Assembly: GCF_002161055.1 (NCBI RefSeq)
Contig: NZ_NFLT01000004.1
Location: 186,001 to 250,000 of the forward strand
Direction of reading: 5' to 3'
DNA: 64,000 bases
Origin: Tyzzerella sp. An114
GTDB lineage: Bacteria; Bacillota; Clostridia; Lachnospirales; Anaerotignaceae
Shown: one piece after another, positions 25,480 to 33,436 of the stretch
Numbering within the stretch: the stretch's first letter is position 1
Layout of the letters: each line of letters opens with the position of its first letter
Translations under genes and position numbers: made by a program
The notes under the pieces: generated by a model
Seen by the model: the letters and a program-made list of their open reading frames with translations, nothing else
Told to the model about the DNA's origin: nothing
Databases searched by the model: none

Positions 25480-26097
25480 TTAATTTTTCCAAAAATCAAG
25501 AATGTCTACACCATTTCTTTTAAGTCCTCTATAAAGTATTGCTAAAGGAAGTCCTACAACAGTGTAATAATCACCGTAAATTGACTCTATAAGAAGTGCT
25601 CCTTTACCTTGTATTCCATATCCTCCAGCTTTATCATAAGGCTCGTCTGTGCTTATATAGGCTTCTATTTCGTCATCTGTGAGTTTATGCATATAAACGT
25701 CTGTTGCATCAACAAAACTTTCCTCATTTTCTATTTTTCCGTCAGCACCTACAAATATAAGTGTAAGACCTGTATATACTGTATGTTTTCTACCTGATAT
25801 TGATGAGAGCATTTTTCTTGCCTCTTCTTTTGTTTTTGGTCTGTGTAATATTTTACCCATATCAGTTACTATTGTGTCAGCAGATATTATTACTGTATCA
25901 GGCTCAACATCTGTTTTATCAAATACAGCATGTCCTTTTTTAGCAGCAACAGCTTTTACCCATTCATATGGTGAATAATCGTTGTCAACTTCTGCCTGTT
26001 CGTCAAGATTGCTTTCTATTGCTGTGAAAGGAACTCCTATCTTTTCAAGAAGACTTTTTCTTCTGGAAGATGCAGAAGCAAGTATAAATTTTTTCAT
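25480..26097 (-). CDS. maf: Maf-family nucleoside triphosphate pyrophosphatase
   Basis: A 205-residue house-cleaning enzyme that hydrolyses non-canonical or dT/U nucleotides to monophosphates. Motifs: opening 'ILASASSRRKSLLEKIG', 'ISADTIVTDMGKILHRPKTKEEARKML' region with the catalytic Asp, and 'EPYDKAGGYGIQGKGALLI'. AGAGGTG precedes ATG. The adjacent DUF4321 gene upstream, 15 bases away, is a neighbour often seen with maf in Clostridia. Length is typical. Confidence 0.92.
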   Translation of the reverse strand: MKKFILASASSRRKSLLEKIGVPFTAIESNLDEQAEVDNDYSPYEWVKAVAAKKGHAVFDKTDVEPDTVIISADTIVTDMGKILHRPKTKEEARKMLSSISGRKHTVYTGLTLIFVGADGKIENEESFVDATDVYMHKLTDDEIEAYISTDEPYDKAGGYGIQGKGALLIESIYGDYYTVVGLPLAILYRGLKRNGVDILDFWKN

Positions 26098-26112
26098 TAA
26101 AAAACACCTCTT

Positions 26113-26370
26113 TTATAATTTCCTGTATGCAAATATTGCTATTATAAGTCCTATTATTCCACCTAGTGTGAACTTTATTGTAAGAGCGAATGTCAGCTTT
26201 AAAAAGCCTATATCAAGTATAAGAGGCTGTGTTAAACCTAATTCGCGTCCAAATTTAAGCCAGGTGAGAAAGGGTAATTTTCCAAGGTATTCTCCTATAA
26301 ATCCACCTAATATTATTCCGGCAAATATTACAAGCAAAAAAAGACATATATTGCCCCTTCCATTTCTCAA
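26113..26370 (-). CDS. DUF4321-type small membrane protein
   Basis: An 85-residue protein. The start chosen is TTG 26370, since the run of Gs just upstream forms the ribosome site; the ATG at 26385 overlaps that run. It has two hydrophobic segments (about 8-30 and 58-82), with 'GGFIGEYLG' and 'PLILDIGFLKLTFALTIKF' between, which fit the DUF4321 family found beside maf. Function unknown. Confidence 0.75.
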   Translation of the reverse strand: MRNGRGNICLFLLVIFAGIILGGFIGEYLGKLPFLTWLKFGRELGLTQPLILDIGFLKLTFALTIKFTLGGIIGLIIAIFAYRKL

Positions 26371-26447
26371 AAAAATACCCCCCATTAATATATTTTTATA
26401 AAATATTTTAGCAGACTTTTATAAAAAATAAAATGATATTTATAACA

Positions 26448-26476
26448 AAAAAACGGTGTAAAATACACCGTTTTTT
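26448..26476 (-). terminator. Terminator of the rnf operon
   Basis: 13-base arms AAAAAACGGTGTA (26448-26460) and TACACCGTTTTTT (26464-26476), loop AAA; on the minus strand the T side follows rnfB. A and T runs on both sides could make it bidirectional. Confidence 0.85.
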
Positions 26477-26484
26477 ATAATAAT

Positions 26485-27360
26485 TTATTCAGCTTTGTTA
26501 GCTTCTGAAACTTCAGGTTTTGCAATATCAGCCTTTGGAGCTGGTGCAGGAGGAGGTGTTGGTCTCTTTCCTGTTATAACTCCTTTAGGACATTTATTTG
26601 CACACATACCGCAGTTTTTACATTTGCTGTAATCTATTACTGCTATATTGTCTATTACGTGGATAGCGTCAAATTTACATGTTTTTTCACATATCTTACA
26701 AGCTATACAACCTACTGTACAGTTCTGTAAAACAGCTTTTCCAGCATCTTTTGAAGAACACTGTACTTTAACTTTTTTGTTTACAGGAAGTATTTCGATG
26801 ATATGTTTTGGACATGTAGCAACACATTTTCCACATGATGTACATTTTTCAGAATCAACAACAGCAACTCCGTTTTCAATTTTTATTGCATCGAATGGAC
26901 AAGCTTTTACACAGCTTCCAAGTCCAAGACAGCCATAAGAACAGCCTTTTGCACCGCCTCCGGCAAGCTGTGAAGCAAATACACAGTCATCCATTCCAAA
27001 GTATTCATATTTATTTTTAGCTGTGTCACAGTTACCGCCACATTTTACAAATGCTGCAGTAGGTTCTTTTTCCTCTGCTACAACACCCATAATTTCAGCT
27101 ATTTTAGCAGCAACAGCAGAGCCACCAACAGGACAAGCATTTACAGGAGCTTTTCCTGCAACAATGGCAGCAGCACAACCGCCACAGCCAGGGAAACCAC
27201 AACCACCACAGTTAGCACCAGGAAGAGCTTCAGTTACTTCTCCAAGTTTTGGGTCTTCTTCAACTGCGAAAACTTTTCCCGCAAAACCAAGGCCCGCACC
27301 AAAAACAAGACCTAAGCCGCCAATACTGAGTATTGGGTTTACAATGTTCATTATATCCAT
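26485..27360 (-). CDS. rnfB: Rnf complex iron-sulfur subunit RnfB
   Basis: A 291-residue ferredoxin-like subunit that receives electrons from ferredoxin. The start is ATG 27360, with AAGGAG 8 bases before; the GTG at 27369 overlaps that site. Order: N-terminal membrane segment, an Fe-S motif 'GANCGGCGFPGCGGC' with 'ACPVGG', then 'CGGNCDTAKN', two classical ferredoxin motifs in 'CTSCGKCVATCP' and 'CKNCGMCANKCP', and 'CIACKICEKTC', so several [4Fe-4S] clusters. The C-terminus ends in a Pro/Ala/Lys-rich tail typical of clostridial RnfB. It is the last gene of rnfCDGEAB. Confidence 0.95.
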   Translation of the reverse strand: MDIMNIVNPILSIGGLGLVFGAGLGFAGKVFAVEEDPKLGEVTEALPGANCGGCGFPGCGGCAAAIVAGKAPVNACPVGGSAVAAKIAEIMGVVAEEKEPTAAFVKCGGNCDTAKNKYEYFGMDDCVFASQLAGGGAKGCSYGCLGLGSCVKACPFDAIKIENGVAVVDSEKCTSCGKCVATCPKHIIEILPVNKKVKVQCSSKDAGKAVLQNCTVGCIACKICEKTCKFDAIHVIDNIAVIDYSKCKNCGMCANKCPKGVITGKRPTPPPAPAPKADIAKPEVSEANKAE

Positions 27361-27381
27361 TTGTCTCACTCCTTGTTTTTA

Positions 27382-27960
27382 TCAAATTTTAATTAAGCCC
27401 TGGAAACCTAAGAATGCAATTGACATAAGTCCCGCTGTTACAAGAGCAATAGGGAAACCTTCAAAAGCCTTAGGAATGTTGTTATGCTGTATTCTTTCAC
27501 GGATACCTGCAAAAAGTACGATTGCAAGAGCGAAACCAACAGCACCACCAATACCATTTAATACAGACTCTATAAAGTTGTATTCTTTCTGCATATTAAC
27601 AACAGCAACACCTAAAACGGCACAGTTTGTTGTTATAAGTGGAAGATAAACACCAAGGGCCTGATAGAGTGATGGTGAACTTTTCTTTAAGAACATCTCA
27701 ACAAACTGAACTAAAGCCGCAATAACGAGAATGAAAGCTATGTTGTAAAGATATTGAATATTAAGTGGTAATAATATAAGGTTATAAACAAGCCATGACG
27801 CAGCACAAGCAAGTGTTATAACGAATATAACGGCAACACCCATACCTGCTGATGTTTCAACTTTTTTAGAAACACCAAGGAAAGGACAGATGCCTAAGAA
27901 CTGTGATAATACATAGTTGTTAACAAAAATACCGGCTAAAACCAATAATATTAAATTCAT
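27382..27960 (-). CDS. rnfA: Rnf complex membrane subunit RnfA
   Basis: A 192-residue membrane protein with six predicted segments. Marks: 'NNYVLSQFLGICPFLGVSKK' (with a conserved Cys in the first segment) and 'LITTNCAVLGVAVVN' (Cys in the fourth). In the Rnf complex RnfA and RnfE pack as a pseudo-symmetric pair holding a membrane Fe-S cluster through such cysteines. AAGGAGGGG precedes ATG. Lies 16 bases after rnfE and 21 before rnfB. Confidence 0.95.
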   Translation of the reverse strand: MNLILLVLAGIFVNNYVLSQFLGICPFLGVSKKVETSAGMGVAVIFVITLACAASWLVYNLILLPLNIQYLYNIAFILVIAALVQFVEMFLKKSSPSLYQALGVYLPLITTNCAVLGVAVVNMQKEYNFIESVLNGIGGAVGFALAIVLFAGIRERIQHNNIPKAFEGFPIALVTAGLMSIAFLGFQGLIKI

Positions 27961-27976
27961 CTATTTTCCCCTCCTT

Positions 27977-28579
27977 TTAAGCAGATTTCTTTTTGTTTTT
28001 AAAATGGTTAAGAAGTGCCATAAGACAACCTAATGTGAAGAAAGCTCCTGGAGCCATTACAAAGAGAAGTGTCTTAGGGAAAGCTTCTGGAAGTACACTT
28101 ATATTGAAAAGTGTACCTGAACCAATGAACTCACGTACAAGACCAATTACTGTAAGAGCTATTGTGAAACCAAGACCCATACCAATACCGTCAAATGCTG
28201 AGTCTATTGGAGAGTTCTTTGAAGCAAAAGCTTCAGCTCTACCAAGAATAATACAGTTAACAACAATAAGAGGAATGTAAAGTCCTAATGAGGCATTGAG
28301 TGATGGTAAATATGCCTGTAAAAGTAACTGTACTATTGTAACGAATGTTGCTATAACAACGATGAAAGAAGGAATTCTTACTTCATCTGGAATTATTTTT
28401 CTAATTAAAGAAATAAATATATTTGAACATATTAAAACGGCTGCTGTTGAAAGTCCCATACCAATACCGTTTATAGCAGAGCTTGTTACAGCAAGTGTAG
28501 GACACATACCGATAACCTGTACGAAGGTTGGGTTTTCATCAATAATACCATTTTTAATTATTTTTACTGGATTACCCAT
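27977..28579 (-). CDS. rnfE: Rnf complex membrane subunit RnfE
   Basis: A 200-residue six-segment membrane protein homologous to RnfA. It has 'NPTFVQVIGMCPTLAVTSSAINGIGMG' at the N-terminus and 'LIVVNCIILGRAEAFASKN' in the middle, the counterpart cysteine-bearing segments. It starts within the stop of rnfG (TAATG overlap), indicating translational coupling. Ends in a basic tail. Confidence 0.95.
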   Translation of the reverse strand: MGNPVKIIKNGIIDENPTFVQVIGMCPTLAVTSSAINGIGMGLSTAAVLICSNIFISLIRKIIPDEVRIPSFIVVIATFVTIVQLLLQAYLPSLNASLGLYIPLIVVNCIILGRAEAFASKNSPIDSAFDGIGMGLGFTIALTVIGLVREFIGSGTLFNISVLPEAFPKTLLFVMAPGAFFTLGCLMALLNHFKNKKKSA

Positions 28580-29139
28580 TAGTTTGCACCTCCGTTTTCG
28601 TTAACCCAATTAAGAGCTTCCTGTGCACCGTCAGATACAGCTCTTGAAGTAATAGTTGCACTTGTTATTGCCTGAACATTACCGCCGTCTTTTGTAACTT
28701 TAATTTCTCCAGACATTCCGGCAAACTGTTCATAAAAACTTGGGTCTGTTGATAAAGCACCAAGACCAGGTGTTTCAGAGTGTGAAAGTACACGAAGACC
28801 TGTTATAACACCTTCAGTATCAACACCAACCATAGTGCTTACAGCACCACCGAAACCGCTAGGATTTGTTGTTACTACGTATCCTGCTGTTTCTCCGTTA
28901 ACTTTAGCTTCGCTTACTTTTGATATTGTACCTGATATAGTGTCACCTACTGATGTATCAGCAATTGTTTCAAACTCAACACCATCAACAGGGAAAACTT
29001 CAGCCATTGCAGCAGCTTCTGTTTTTGCGTTCTGTAATGCAATAGGTTCTTTTGTTACCTCAGAAACAACACCAAGAAGCATAGCAGCTACTGCTGTTAT
29101 TATTAATAATATACCTGCTGGTTTTGCTATTCCATTCAT
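28579..29139 (-). CDS. rnfG: Rnf complex FMN-binding subunit RnfG
   Basis: A 186-residue protein with an N-terminal membrane anchor and an extracytoplasmic FMN-binding domain. The flavinylation motif is at 'ITSATITSRAV', whose threonine takes covalent FMN through phosphodiester linkage in this family; 'GFGGAVSTMVGVD' and 'LRVLSHSETPGLGA' are the conserved upstream parts. Start overlaps the rnfD stop by four bases (ATGA). Confidence 0.95.
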   Translation of the reverse strand: MNGIAKPAGILLIITAVAAMLLGVVSEVTKEPIALQNAKTEAAAMAEVFPVDGVEFETIADTSVGDTISGTISKVSEAKVNGETAGYVVTTNPSGFGGAVSTMVGVDTEGVITGLRVLSHSETPGLGALSTDPSFYEQFAGMSGEIKVTKDGGNVQAITSATITSRAVSDGAQEALNWVNENGGAN

Positions 29140-30083
29140 GCCTTTTTCGCCTCCTTTGGTCTTGCTCCAAAGATTCTGCCTTTTGTAAATCTATCAATAA
29201 GAGGTACACAAAGGTTCATAATAAGTATTGAGTATGAAACACCTTCTGGATAACCACCATATATTCTTATAAGTGATGTAAGAAGACCACATCCGATACC
29301 CATTATAATCTGACCTTTAGCAGTAACTGGTGATGAAGCATAGTCTGTTGCCATGAAGAATGCACCAAGTAAGAGACCACCTACAAGAACTTCGTAAAGA
29401 GGAACTCTTACACCATTTCTTCCAATAGCACCTGTTAAAATTACTACTGTTACTATGTAAACAACTGGAATTCTCCAAGATATAACTTTTCTGTAAAGAA
29501 GGTAAAGTCCACCGATTATAAGGGCTATTGCACAAGTCTCACCGATACAACCGCCTATATGACCTGTAAGAGCTGCCATATAATCGTTCATAGTAGGACT
29601 AACTATATCTCCAGATTTTAAGAGAGCAAGAGGTGTAGCAGTTGTTACACCGTCAAGTGTCCATGTTGTCATTGCTGTTGGATATGAAGCAAGTAAAAAT
29701 GCTCTGGCTGCAAGGGCAGGGTTAATGAAGTTCTGTCCAAGACCACCAAAAAGCTGTTTTGCTATTATAATAGCAAATGCACTACCTACAATTGGCATCC
29801 AGAAAGGAGCTGATGCCGGCATATTGAGTGCAAGTAAAAGACCTGTTACAACAGCACTAAGGTCGTCTATTGTAACTCTCTGTTTTGTAAGTTTCTGATA
29901 TAAAAATTCAAAGAACACTGCTGAAGCAATAGATATAGCCACAAGTACAAGTGCTCTTAATCCAAAGTATACAATACCCATCACAGTTGCAGGAACAAGT
30001 GCGATTATTACATCACGCATAATTCCCTGTATGGAATCCTTTGAACGGACGTGAGGGGTAGCTGATACTACAAAGTTACTCAT
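29136..30083 (-). CDS. rnfD: Rnf complex membrane subunit RnfD (covalent FMN)
   Basis: A 315-residue membrane protein with about nine segments. The opening 'VSATPHVRSKDSIQGIMRDVI' and 'GGLGQNFINPALAARAFLL' are typical; 'DGVTTATPLAL' is the flavinylation motif. RnfD is thought to form part of the ion path. AAGGGGG precedes the ATG. Confidence 0.95.
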   Translation of the reverse strand: MSNFVVSATPHVRSKDSIQGIMRDVIIALVPATVMGIVYFGLRALVLVAISIASAVFFEFLYQKLTKQRVTIDDLSAVVTGLLLALNMPASAPFWMPIVGSAFAIIIAKQLFGGLGQNFINPALAARAFLLASYPTAMTTWTLDGVTTATPLALLKSGDIVSPTMNDYMAALTGHIGGCIGETCAIALIIGGLYLLYRKVISWRIPVVYIVTVVILTGAIGRNGVRVPLYEVLVGGLLLGAFFMATDYASSPVTAKGQIIMGIGCGLLTSLIRIYGGYPEGVSYSILIMNLCVPLIDRFTKGRIFGARPKEAKKA

Positions 30084-30098
30084 TATGGTTATCCCCCT

Positions 30099-31472
30099 TT
30101 ATTTTTTCTCTGCTGCGGCTTTGGCTCTTGCAGCAGCGGCTGCAGCGGCCTTTTTACCCATTTCAATCTTCTTTGTTGCTCTGATTGACTGAGCTAACTG
30201 GCGTTTTGCAGGACACTCATAAGAACAGCTTCCGCATTCGATACAGTCAAGTCCGTGATTTTTAACGAAACCGTCACCGTCGCCTAATATAGCACACTGG
30301 TTAAGTACAAGAGGTTCAAGTCCCATTGGACAGTGTTCTACACATTTTCCGCATCTTATACAGTTTCTTTCTTCAGGAATAAAAGCTTCTTTCTCTGTGA
30401 AGCAGAGAAGAGCTGAAGATGTTTTTACTGTTGCAACATCTGTTGTAAACATTGCAGGTCCCATCATAGGGCCTCCAGCTATGATTTTTACAGGTGGGTC
30501 ATTTTCTTTAAATCCGCCTGCTGCTTCAACTATATCAGTAAATGTCATACCGATACGTATTTTGTAGTTTCCAGGGTTTTTAACAGCACCGCCTGTAAGA
30601 GTAACAACACGTCTCATAAGAGGTCTACCTCTGAAAAGAGCTCTCTCAACAGCTATAACTGTGTCAACGTTGTCAATAATACAGCCTGCTGAAGCTGGAA
30701 GTGCACCTGAAAGAACTTCTCTGCCTGTTACAGCATATATAAGATGTTTTTCAGAACCCTGTGGGAATTTTGTTACAAGAGGCTGTACTGTGATGTTTGA
30801 AATACCTTCACAAGCCTTCTTCATAGCTTCGATTGCTTTTGGTTTGTTGTTTTCAATACCTATAACACCTTTTGCATTAGGGTGAAGTTTGAGCATTACC
30901 TGTAAACCTCTAACAATCTTGTCACTTTCTTCAAGCATAAGACGATAGTCTGTTGTAAGGTAAGGTTCACACTCAGCTGCATTAACTATGATATGGTCAA
31001 TAGGCTGGTCTTTTGGAGGGTTAAGTTTGATGTGTGTAGGGAAGCCTGCACCACCGAGACCTACAACTCCAGCTTCTTTTATTGTTGCAAGGATTTCTTC
31101 ATTTGTCATTTTAGTATAATCCTTTGGCTGGTTGAGACCTTCTATTTCCTCCATTTTTCCATCATTTTCAATAACGATGGATTTTACTGTGGCTCCTCCA
31201 GGAACAAGCATAGGTCTGATATCTTTTACAGTACCAGAAATACTTGAGAATATTGGAGAAGACATAAATGCTTGTGACTCACCGATTTTCTGACCTACTT
31301 TTACATAGTCTCCAACCTGTACAAGTGGTTCACAAGGTGCGCCTATGTGCTGTGACATAGGGAAAAACAGTTCTGAACCTACTTTCGGCATAATAACCTT
31401 TATTGGCTGTTCTGCTGAAAGGGCTTTTCCATCTGGTGGATGGACTCCACGTTTAAACGTTAAAGCTTGCAT
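30099..31472 (-). CDS. rnfC: Rnf complex NADH-binding subunit RnfC
   Basis: A 457-residue peripheral subunit that exchanges electrons with NAD(H). It has an N-terminal barrel-like region, a Gly-rich FMN/NADH loop 'VGLGGAGFPTHIKLNP' (near residue 138), and two C-terminal [4Fe-4S] motifs 'CIRCGKCVEHCP' and 'CIECGSCSYECP'. It ends with an Ala/Lys-rich tail. AGAGGGGG precedes ATG 31472. It leads the operon in the order C-D-G-E-A-B usual in Clostridia. The complex couples ferredoxin:NAD+ oxidation to Na+ or H+ export; which ion cannot be told here. Confidence 0.95.
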   Translation of the reverse strand: MQALTFKRGVHPPDGKALSAEQPIKVIMPKVGSELFFPMSQHIGAPCEPLVQVGDYVKVGQKIGESQAFMSSPIFSSISGTVKDIRPMLVPGGATVKSIVIENDGKMEEIEGLNQPKDYTKMTNEEILATIKEAGVVGLGGAGFPTHIKLNPPKDQPIDHIIVNAAECEPYLTTDYRLMLEESDKIVRGLQVMLKLHPNAKGVIGIENNKPKAIEAMKKACEGISNITVQPLVTKFPQGSEKHLIYAVTGREVLSGALPASAGCIIDNVDTVIAVERALFRGRPLMRRVVTLTGGAVKNPGNYKIRIGMTFTDIVEAAGGFKENDPPVKIIAGGPMMGPAMFTTDVATVKTSSALLCFTEKEAFIPEERNCIRCGKCVEHCPMGLEPLVLNQCAILGDGDGFVKNHGLDCIECGSCSYECPAKRQLAQSIRATKKIEMGKKAAAAAAARAKAAAEKK

Positions 31473-31494
31473 ATTATCCCCCTCTGTTCATTTT

Positions 31495-31536
31495 TTGTAC
31501 AGACAATATAAATTGGTGGTGGTGTTGTCTGTACAA
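31495..31536. repeat. Long perfect inverted repeat in the rnfC leader (possible twin operator)
   Basis: TTGTACAGACAA (31495-31506) and TTGTCTGTACAA (31525-31536) are perfect 12-base complements with an 18-base spacer; each arm also reads TTGT-N4-ACAA. It lies 23-64 bases ahead of rnfC, downstream of the predicted promoter. No T run follows on the minus strand, so it is not a simple terminator. Confidence 0.65.
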
Positions 31537-31583
31537 GACATAAAATATAAAAAAATAACTGCGTGAAATAATCAACAGCTATT

Positions 31584-31612
31584 ATTTTAATACAAAAATA
31601 GTTAATTCTCAA
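31584..31612 (-). promoter_or_regulatory. Predicted rnf operon promoter
   Basis: On the minus strand: TTGAGA (31607-31612), 17-base spacer, TAAAAT (31584-31589). The transcript would include the 31495-31536 inverted repeat in its leader. The rest of the rnfC-rpoN gap is AT-rich without other clear features apart from the rpoN promoter. Confidence 0.5.
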
Positions 31613-31883
31613 CAAATTTATTTAAAAAACAAAAATTTCAAATATTTTTGATAAATAATACATATAAATTTATTGACAAAATCAATTAAATTTTTATTGA
31701 ATATTTTACTGTTAAAAATTTTATTCTCTAAATAACAATATACTATCTTTAGAGTGATTTGTAAATGCATATACTTAAATTTCCTTGAAAAATAAAGGAA
31801 AATAAATATTTTGCATACAAAATTTTGGAATTGTTTGGTTTTTTGATAGATGTTTACTTTGTACAGAGATATGACAAGTTATG

Positions 31884-31912
31884 TTGTTTTTTGGTGCAAT
31901 TTTATATATAAT
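31884..31912 (+). promoter_or_regulatory. Predicted rpoN promoter
   Basis: TTGTTT (31884-31889), 17-base spacer, TATAAT (31907-31912). About 20 bases upstream, 31859-31867 repeats the sequence TTGTACAGA found in the rnf leader repeat. Confidence 0.65.
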
Positions 31913-31952
31913 TAAAAAATACAGTAGAAAAAGCATGAGGGGTGAGGTGTTT

Positions 31953-33323
31953 ATGGATTTAAAACTTGAACTTTCTCAGAAATTAGCTTTGTCTCAGAAT
32001 ATGGTTCTTTCAGCCCAAATTCTTCAGATGAGCAATGCTGAGCTTGTAGAGTACTTAAAAGAACTTTCTGTTGAAAATCCTGTTGTGGAGTGTGATGAAC
32101 AGAAAAACGATGATAAGTTTGAAAATGTAAAAGAGAAACTTGAATGGTTGGAGTCCTCTGATTTTCAGAACAATGTTTATTATAATGATGATGAAAAAGA
32201 CAGAGAGGATTGGAATTATAAAGAAATACCGGGAGAAAGCCTTGAGGAGTATCTTTTATCACAATTAAATGTTCTCAATCTTCAAAGGGAAGTATATGTT
32301 CTTGCAAAGTATATCATACAAAATATGGACAATAATGGATATGTAAGGGAAAGTGCTGATGATTTATATAGCATATTTAAACCTTTTAATATTGATAAAA
32401 AGTGTATAACAGATGCTTTTTCAATTATACAAAGTTTTGAGCCTTTAGGTGTTGGGGCTTCAAATCTTTCCGAATGTCTCCTTATACAGCTTAAAGCAAG
32501 AGAAAACAGAAATCCTATTGCAGAAGCTATTGTTGAAAAAGAGCTTGAAAATTTAGGTAAAAATAAAATACCTATAATAGCAAAAAATCTTAAAGTTTCT
32601 GTGGAAGATGTTATAAGTGCTGTTTCTGTTATAAAAAGTTTAAATCCAAAGCCGGGAAACAGCTTTATGAGTGATAGAAATCTTAATTATATAGTGCCTG
32701 ATGTCATTGTTGAAGAAACAAGTGATGGAGATTTTAATATAATAATTGATGATACATATTTTCCTAATATAAGAATAGGGAGACAATATAAAGATATATT
32801 ATTAACAAATGTTCCAGATGAGGCAAAAGAATATGTTTGTAAAAAAGTTAAACAAGCAGAATGGATTATAAAATGTGTTTCAAAGAGACATGAAACCCTT
32901 ATGAAAACTATGGAAGTAATTGTTGATACACAAAAAGAATTTTTTAGTAAAAACTCAGGGGAACTTAAACCTATGAGACTTATAGATGTGGCTGAAAAAA
33001 TAGAAGTTCATGAGTCTACTGTAAGTCGTGCTATAAAAGACAAATATGTTCAATGTAGTCATGGTGTTTATCCTTTAAGTAGATTTTTTTGTAATGGTAT
33101 AGCTTCAAAAAATAGTAACAGTAAAGATGATATGACAACTGCCGATGCTATAAAATCAAGAATTACAAAAATAATAGAGGGTGAAGATAAAAAATCTCCT
33201 TTGAGTGATAGAGTTATAACCGAAATGCTCAACGATGAGGGTGTTGCAATATCAAGAAGAACTGTTGCAAAATACAGAGAGAGTATGGGAATAGCTGGAG
33301 CTTCCGGAAGAAAGCAATATTGA
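31953..33323 (+). CDS. rpoN: RNA polymerase sigma-54 factor
   Basis: A 456-residue sigma factor for enhancer-dependent promoters. Start ATG 31953 has GGGGTGAGG ahead; an ATG at 31935 and the frame back to 31881 are less likely. The N-terminal region I is 'LSQKLALSQNMVLSAQILQMS', Gln/Leu-rich as expected. The core-binding and HTH region includes 'RLIDVAEKIEVHESTVSRAI', and the C-terminus carries the RpoN box 'SRRTVAKYRESMGI'. No sigma-54 activator and no clear sigma-54 promoter lies in this window, so its regulon is elsewhere. Divergent from rnf. Confidence 0.95.
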   Translation: MDLKLELSQKLALSQNMVLSAQILQMSNAELVEYLKELSVENPVVECDEQKNDDKFENVKEKLEWLESSDFQNNVYYNDDEKDREDWNYKEIPGESLEEYLLSQLNVLNLQREVYVLAKYIIQNMDNNGYVRESADDLYSIFKPFNIDKKCITDAFSIIQSFEPLGVGASNLSECLLIQLKARENRNPIAEAIVEKELENLGKNKIPIIAKNLKVSVEDVISAVSVIKSLNPKPGNSFMSDRNLNYIVPDVIVEETSDGDFNIIIDDTYFPNIRIGRQYKDILLTNVPDEAKEYVCKKVKQAEWIIKCVSKRHETLMKTMEVIVDTQKEFFSKNSGELKPMRLIDVAEKIEVHESTVSRAIKDKYVQCSHGVYPLSRFFCNGIASKNSNSKDDMTTADAIKSRITKIIEGEDKKSPLSDRVITEMLNDEGVAISRRTVAKYRESMGIAGASGRKQY

Positions 33324-33354
33324 TATTATTTTATTTATATATTTTTATAAATAT

Positions 33355-33381
33355 AGGTGTCGTTTTACGACACCTTTTTTA
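33355..33381 (+). terminator. Terminator after rpoN
   Basis: 9-base arms AGGTGTCGT (33355-33363) and ACGACACCT (33367-33375), then six Ts. Confidence 0.9.
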
Positions 33382-33436
33382 TTTATAAAATATAGTGTTT
33401 TAAAGTATAATTGTATTAAGTAATAGAGGTGATTGC

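Noticed and set aside
27023-27649. 208-codon plus-strand open frame rich in Pro and Ala
   Set aside because: It is the antisense shadow of rnfB and rnfA, whose motifs are certain.
31613-31883. Sigma-54 promoters or further regulatory sites between rnfC and rpoN
   Set aside because: No TGGCAC-N5-TTGC element found; a TTGACA near 31675 has no -10 at correct distance.
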